The notes beneath the pieces are model-generated. The model had not been told where the DNA came from and ran no database searches. It worked only from the letters and a program-made list of their open reading frames with translations. A program made the translations under genes and the position numbers. Positions 60,809 to 64,000 of a DNA stretch of 64,000 bases are shown piece by piece. Each line of letters starts with the position of its first letter. The first letter of the stretch is position 1. The DNA comes from Geobacter sp. AOG2 (GTDB lineage Bacteria > Desulfobacterota > Desulfuromonadia > Geobacterales > Pseudopelobacteraceae), in NCBI RefSeq assembly GCF_019972295.1, contig NZ_BLJA01000001.1, forward strand, positions 3,255,574 through 3,319,573. The letters are read 5' to 3'.

Positions 60809-62524
60809 ATGGATGAAATGATCAGTCTGTGTCTTGATCTCTTCGAGCGGTTGGGAATTCTTGTCGTTCTTTTTTTCCTTATGTTGAGATTCGAGTTATT
60901 CCGGCGACTTTTGACCGGTAAGGTAGCCACGGCGAGCAGCCGAGAGAAGCTGTTCCATGCCGTTTATTTCGGGTTGGCAGGCATCATTGCCACCTATTAC
61001 GGCTTCCCGGTACATGGCGCTATCGCCAATCTGCGTACCGTTCCGGTCGTCATCGGCGGTATTCTGGGAGGCCCCCTGGTTGGCCTGTTCGCCGGCATCA
61101 TCGCCGGGGTGCACCGCTATTTCTACGATATAGGCGGGGTGACCTCGCTCTCCTGCGCTATTGCGACACCGCTGGCCGGGGTCGCGGCGGGCCTGCTCTA
61201 CCGCAGACTGCATCGAAAGACATTCGACACGTTACTGGCCTTTTTCATCGGTATCGTGGCCGAGTCGATCAAAATGGGGTTGATTCTGCTTGTGGCACAA
61301 CCTGAGGCTGCGGCTTTAGGCGTGGTACATACCATCGGCCTCCCCAGCATTCTCTCCAACGCCTTCGGCATCGCGGTGCTCGTGGAGGTTCTTGCGTCCG
61401 TGACTCGTGAGCAGGAGCGGGCCGTGGCGCAACAAGCCCAGACAACGCTCAATATCGCCTTCAGAACGTTGCCGTATCTGCGCCACGGCCTGAATCGCGA
61501 GTCGGCTGAGGAGGCGGCGCATATCATCCGGGAGATGACCGGCCTGGATGCGGTATGCCTTTCCAGCGAGAATGAAATCCTGGCCCATGAAGGACTGGAT
61601 GGTGAACTGCATGCGCCGGGTCGGCACACACTGTCTTCTGCCGCGCGGCGCGCCCTTGATACGGGCACGGTGGTCATTGCCTCCACGAAGAGCGATATCG
61701 GCTGTGGGGGGCAGGGGTGCAAGCTCGGCTCGGCAATTGTCGTGCCTCTCAAAAAGTGGGGCAAAACCGTAGGAGTCATGGAGTTGTACCGCCTGAAGGA
61801 GTATGCCATCAGCAGGTTGGACGTGGAGTTGGCCAACGGTCTTGCCCACCTGTTCTCCAACCAACTGGAACTCGGTGAGATCGAGTTCCAGCGTAAGCTG
61901 GTGGCTGAGGCCGAGATCAAGGCGCTTCAAGCCCAAATCAATCCCCACTTTCTGTTCAATGCCATCTCCACCATCATCAGTTATACCCGAACCGACCCGC
62001 AGACCGCCTCCTGTCTGCTGGTGAAGCTGGCCGAGTTTTTTCGCAAGAATATCAACCCAACAGCCAACAAGGTGCCGCTGTCGGTCGAACTGGAGCATTG
62101 CGAGGCCTATATTGCCATCGAAAAAGCCCGGTTCGAGGAGCGGCTCTCCATTGTTTACGATATAGACGAGGAGGCCCTGTCGTGCAACGTTCCTTCGCTG
62201 ATCCTTCAACCGCTGGTGGAGAACGGAGTGCGTCACGGCATTTTACCGAAGGAGGGTGGCGGTGTGATCCGTATCGGAGCCAGAAAGACCGACAACGGCA
62301 TCATCATCTCTGTCAAGGATAACGGTGTCGGCATATCCCGGGAGCGTATCCAAAGTCTCCTGTCGGAGGCGGCGTTGCCTCATGCGGGCGCGGGGCTGGG
62401 GCTGGCGCTCAAGAACGTCAACAGCCGCCTGGCGACCCTGTATGGTAGCGACAAAGGGTTGAAGATCGAGAGTGAACCGGGCGAGGGCACCACGGTCCAT
62501 TTCTGTGTACCGGTGGGCGCATGA
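60809..62524 (+). CDS. LytS/BtsS-type membrane sensor histidine kinase
   Basis: A 571-residue kinase. Residues ~1-190 form a 5TMR_LYT membrane sensor (GGPLVGLFAGIIAGVHRYFYD). A GAF-like domain (~215-345) follows, with a CGGQGC motif. The LytS-type kinase core has QAQINPHFLFNAISTI with the phospho-His near 381, LVENGVRHGI as the N box and DNGVGI plus GAGLGLALKN in the ATPase. LytS-class kinases sense small metabolites such as pyruvate or act in autolysis control. The stop overlaps the next gene (ATGA). A GTG at 60788 is an alternative start. Confidence 0.92.
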   Translation: MDEMISLCLDLFERLGILVVLFFLMLRFELFRRLLTGKVATASSREKLFHAVYFGLAGIIATYYGFPVHGAIANLRTVPVVIGGILGGPLVGLFAGIIAGVHRYFYDIGGVTSLSCAIATPLAGVAAGLLYRRLHRKTFDTLLAFFIGIVAESIKMGLILLVAQPEAAALGVVHTIGLPSILSNAFGIAVLVEVLASVTREQERAVAQQAQTTLNIAFRTLPYLRHGLNRESAEEAAHIIREMTGLDAVCLSSENEILAHEGLDGELHAPGRHTLSSAARRALDTGTVVIASTKSDIGCGGQGCKLGSAIVVPLKKWGKTVGVMELYRLKEYAISRLDVELANGLAHLFSNQLELGEIEFQRKLVAEAEIKALQAQINPHFLFNAISTIISYTRTDPQTASCLLVKLAEFFRKNINPTANKVPLSVELEHCEAYIAIEKARFEERLSIVYDIDEEALSCNVPSLILQPLVENGVRHGILPKEGGGVIRIGARKTDNGIIISVKDNGVGISRERIQSLLSEAALPHAGAGLGLALKNVNSRLATLYGSDKGLKIESEPGEGTTVHFCVPVGA

Positions 62525-63291
62525 CCATTACGGTATTTATCATCGACGATGAGGCGCCGGCCCGCCGGGAGTTGCGCTACCTGCTTGAACAGGTGGGGGA
62601 TGTGGACATTCTGGGGGAGGCGTCCAACCCTTCCCAGGGAGTGCAGGGTATTCGCGAAACCAAGCCGCAGTTGGTGTTTCTGGACATCCAACTACCCGGC
62701 TTGAGCGGGATAGAATTGGCCCAGGTGATAAGGGCGCTGCCCGACAAGCCGCTGGTCGTCTTCGCCACCGCGTTCGAGCGGTTTGCCGTCCAGGCCTTTA
62801 ACGTGGATGCCTTCGATTACATCCTCAAGCCATTCACCTTGGAGCGGGTGGCCAGGTCCATTCATAAGGCTGGGAAAACCCTTTGCACAGAGGTGAAGGC
62901 AAAAGTATCCGTAGCCCCCCCGGAGATGCCCCATGGTCTTGACAGGCCCGACATTAAGCGGATTTTGGTGCACCGGGGGGGGAAGATGATCCCCATACCT
63001 CCCGAAAGCATCGTTTTTATCCGCGCCGCGGAAGGGGAAACCCTGATCCACACGGCGGATGGCCTCTTTTCCTCGAAAAACACCCTCAACACCCTGGAAA
63101 GCGTCCTGGGCCCCTACTCCTTCGTCCGGGTCCACCGCAACTCGCTGGTCAACCTGAACTGTATCGTTGAGATCATCCCCTGGTTCAACGGCAGTTGCAA
63201 ACTGATCATGAACGACAGTTGCAGTAGCGAGGTACTGGTCAGTAGGTACAATGCCAAGGACCTGAAACACCGCCTTATTTTAGGTAAATAG
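62521..63291 (+). CDS. LytTR-family response regulator
   Basis: A 256-residue regulator. The receiver domain has DDEAPARREL and the acceptor Asp55 in LVFLDIQLPGLSG. The C-terminal LytTR DNA-binding domain (~145-250) shows IVFIRAAEGETLIHTADG, SFVRVHRNSLVNL and LVSRYNAKDLKHRL. It forms a pair with the overlapping LytS-type kinase. LytTR proteins bind direct repeats about 21 bp apart, and three such repeats lie just downstream before the next gene. Confidence 0.95.
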   Translation: MTITVFIIDDEAPARRELRYLLEQVGDVDILGEASNPSQGVQGIRETKPQLVFLDIQLPGLSGIELAQVIRALPDKPLVVFATAFERFAVQAFNVDAFDYILKPFTLERVARSIHKAGKTLCTEVKAKVSVAPPEMPHGLDRPDIKRILVHRGGKMIPIPPESIVFIRAAEGETLIHTADGLFSSKNTLNTLESVLGPYSFVRVHRNSLVNLNCIVEIIPWFNGSCKLIMNDSCSSEVLVSRYNAKDLKHRLILGK

Positions 63292-63336
63292 CAGCTTCTC
63301 TCCCTCGGTTTTGTTCTACTGCCTGGAACACAGGAC

Positions 63337-63395
63337 CATTCAGCGGGGATTTCTGTCATTCATCCCTCATTTTGCGCCATTCACCATAATTGACT
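63337..63395 (+). promoter_or_regulatory. Candidate LytTR binding array and -35 element
   Basis: CATTCAGC at 63337, CATTCATC at 63357 and CATTCACC at 63378 are direct repeats spaced 20 and 21 bp. TTGACT follows at 63390-63395 as a possible -35 box; the -10 is weak (TATCGA-like). Spacing fits LytTR/BtsR sites on one face of the helix. Confidence 0.5.
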
Positions 63396-63498
63396 TATCC
63401 ATAACACCGCTATCGAGTATCGTCGCAGGCAATAAGGCGATTGTTGGGGGAACGGCCATGGGCCGGGACTCCGTCACCACAAATCGAAGGAGGCTGTT

Positions 63499-64000
63499 AT
63501 GTATGAAGGGTTGATCGAATCCGCAGAACAGGAAAGCACAGGGGTAAGTCGCCGTAATTTCATCAAAACAGCGGCAGTGGTAGGGGCCAGTGTGCTGGCG
63601 GTGCAGGCAGTTGGCCGCACCGAGGCCCACGCGGCAGAAGATGCGAAGAAGGAAGCCAAGGCGGCCTCGGCAGCCGCTGCCGGCGGCGGTGCCAAGAAGC
63701 TTTCCGACGTGCTTAAGGTCGCCCGCGAAAAGATGTATCCACGCTGCCGCGTCTGTCCCGAGTGCGACGGGGTTGCCTGTTCCGGTGAGGTGCCGGGCAT
63801 GGGCGGGATCGATTCGGGCAAGGCCTTCAGGAATAATCTCCAGGCCCTTGCCAAATACGACCTGAACATGCGCACCTTCCACGACGTGAAAAAACCGGAT
63901 ACGAGCCTGACCCTGTTCGGCGCCACGCTGTCCATGCCGATCCTTTCCGGCATAACCGGGGGCGTGACCTATAATATGGGATTGGGAGGCAAAGTCAGCG
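63499..64000 (+). CDS. Tat-signal FMN-dependent alpha-hydroxy-acid dehydrogenase (3' end cut by window edge)
   Basis: 167 codons are visible. The N-terminus has a twin-arginine signal: SRRNFIK at residues 17-23, hydrophobic TAAVVGASVLAVQAVG and cleavage near AHA-AE, followed by an Ala/Lys/Gly linker. From about residue 70 the sequence matches FMN alpha-hydroxy-acid oxidising proteins of the anaerobe type: MYPRCRVCPECDGVACSGE, VPGMGGIDSGKAF and LFGATLSMPILSGITGG. AAGGAGG precedes the ATG. The FMN and catalytic His regions lie beyond the edge. Export is inferred from the signal. Confidence 0.82.
   Translation, partial: MYEGLIESAEQESTGVSRRNFIKTAAVVGASVLAVQAVGRTEAHAAEDAKKEAKAASAAAAGGGAKKLSDVLKVAREKMYPRCRVCPECDGVACSGEVPGMGGIDSGKAFRNNLQALAKYDLNMRTFHDVKKPDTSLTLFGATLSMPILSGITGGVTYNMGLGGKVS

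Overview
The window is a high-GC chromosomal segment of a Geobacter-like bacterium (Desulfuromonadales/Geobacterales). This rests on gene content: SfrAB-type NADPH oxidoreductase genes, a triheme c7-type cytochrome, split complex I genes, the futalosine menaquinone enzymes MqnB and MqnD, FolE2, and a DHH-CBS-nucleotidyltransferase fusion. It is almost entirely core chromosome. No phage, insertion sequence, CRISPR array or integrated island was seen.

Layout. 1-5.2 kb: an edge-truncated receiver-like membrane protein, a GlcD-type FAD oxidase with a small membrane protein, Maf, YggS and MqnB. 5.3-9.5 kb: an overlapping minus-strand operon of FolE2, a DUF2064 glycosyltransferase-like protein and a large hybrid histidine kinase. 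9.5-10.4 kb: acylphosphatase and EngB. 10.7-18.6 kb: nuoH, an ankyrin-repeat gene, nuoI and nuoJKLMN, the membrane arm of complex I without nuoA-G. 18.7-22.6 kb: MqnD, a SulP transporter and an M29-like aminopeptidase. 22.8-27.6 kb: SfrB- and SfrA-like subunits. 27.8-30.1 kb: a TIGR03960-type radical SAM protein, a small CxxC protein and a triheme cytochrome. 30.2-48.8 kb: a complete dcw cell-wall/division cluster on the minus strand, mraZ-rsmH-ftsL-ftsI-murE-murF-mraY-murD-ftsW-murG-murC-murB-ddl-ftsQ-ftsA-ftsZ, with a readable promoter and MraZ operator. 48.9-52.4 kb: two hypothetical proteins, RNase P RNA, a zinc-ribbon coiled-coil protein, a Nif3-family protein and a CAU tRNA. 52.5-57.6 kb: a CitG-like protein, an EfpL/YeiP-type EF-P paralogue, QueF and the tRNA nucleotidyltransferase fusion. 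57.7-60.6 kb: a glycine-rich exported protein behind a sigma-54 promoter, then ppnP, upp and uraA (nucleobase salvage). 60.8-64 kb: a LytS/LytR-type two-component system next to a Tat-signal FMN alpha-hydroxy-acid dehydrogenase cut by the window edge.

Working together: MqnB and MqnD make menaquinone, the electron acceptor of the NuoH-N membrane arm. SfrAB and GlcD are candidate electron-input modules. UraA, Upp and PpnP form a base-salvage set. The dcw cluster is one co-oriented unit interrupted by a probable terminator between ftsI and murE.

The least explained elements are dispersed palindromic repeats (family A in opposite-facing pairs around maf-yggS and around sfrA), three CATTCA repeats on a 20-21 bp period upstream of the last gene, and a short ORF beside a perfect GTATACA inverted repeat near the tRNA.
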